Source: Hygrophila difformis
Lineage: Eukaryota > Streptophyta > Magnoliopsida > Lamiales > Acanthaceae
Direction of reading: 5' to 3'
Length of the DNA stretch: 64,000 nucleotides
Assembly: GCA_030278955.1 (NCBI GenBank)
Contig: JAOANR010000005.1
Location: forward strand, 34,227,105-34,291,104
Shown: piece after piece, positions 63,771-64,000 of the stretch
Position numbering within the stretch: position 1 is the stretch's first letter
Layout: each line of letters opens with the position of its first letter
Notes under the pieces: generated by a model
Told to the model about the DNA's origin: nothing
Seen by the model: the letters and a program-made list of their open reading frames with translations, nothing else
Databases searched by the model: none
Program-made: the position numbers and the translations under genes

Positions 63771-64000
63771 CGGAATGCAGTAATTTGCAAGAAATGGATG
63801 GGGGTGAAATATCAGATTTACCTTCAGGACCCTGTGTCAGTACAGGGTCCATTTCCTTGTCCATGGTGCTCTCCTCCTCCTCCGGAGTGAATTCAACACC
63901 GTCAAAGTCTTCAAGGTCCCCAGTAATAGGGTCCTCGAAGTGCACTGACATTGCAGCTTTGTTCGGCACCAGCAGGCATCAGTACCTGCTTAGAAATTTT
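63703..64000 (-). pseudogene. pol: Athila element G: protease-RT linker, partial at window end
   Basis: Frame with SVHFEDPITGDLEDFDGVEFTP, an acidic linker (EEEESTMDKEMDPVLTQGPEG) and VECPPELELKILPDHLKYVFLA, then a shift into the RT frame near 63710. It corresponds to 11730-11784 and 14949-15120 of Athila C, i.e. the site where the solo LTR hit C. Upstream (63970-64000) it continues toward the protease in a further shifted frame. Gag and the 5' LTR are beyond the window. Confidence 0.8.

Overview
This window is plant nuclear DNA, most likely from a flowering plant: Ty3/gypsy retrotransposons of the Tekay (chromodomain) and Athila lineages, a LINE 3' end, a hAT-type MITE, initiator-Met-tRNA primer sites, plant-like TATA boxes and splice sites. 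No intact host gene is visible. Almost every long reading frame is a broken retroelement gene. Two 500-base runs of N (9988-10487 and 41657-42156) interrupt it.

Layout. Element A (minus strand, Tekay type) enters at the left edge with a partial coiled-coil ORF (1-248), a primer site and a 5' LTR (720-3294). At 3295-5815 there are CACTA-like ends, a hAT-like MITE (3667-4266) and a possible small gene with a TATA box (4646-5245). Element B (minus, gag only) covers 5816 into the first gap. An old plus-strand Athila element (C) starts at 10488. It carries gag/protease, a solo LTR inserted at 11785-14943 (TSD TGAAT), then RT, RNase H and integrase to 17972, and a hairpin array. Into that array a gag-only element (D, 18822-24293, TSD ATACC) has jumped. 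C seems to continue at 24294 with an exon, an intron and an F-box-like exon, cut by element E at 26292. E (minus, gag only) was split by the youngest element, F (28733-39799, TSD GCCGG), an 11 kb Tekay copy with two 2605-base LTRs and a complete but broken gag-pol. E resumes at 39805 and its gag breaks off at 41505 beside the second gap. The right third holds a LINE remnant, an LTR-like unit with a degenerate primer site, several arrays of long palindromes, a broken multi-part ORF resembling 'putative plant transposon protein' genes (58254-53897, minus), and a second Athila element (G, minus) whose pol runs from 63969 to 60859.

Most interesting points. (1) At least eleven arrays of short hairpins or nested palindromes lie in Tekay LTRs, downstream of Athila pol, and in other modules. 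Their sequences are unrelated, but arms within each unit stay complementary while differing between units. (2) In two LTRs the hairpin unit matches the tRNA T-arm/Pol III B box, repeated 12 and 9 times. (3) Tekay-type LTRs use two alternative 5' ends, each next to its own polypurine tract; target-site duplications prove both. (4) Three gag-only elements share the same pol deletion. (5) The two Athila elements carry different genes in the same downstream slot. Function of the arrays is unknown; all functional suggestions are inference.
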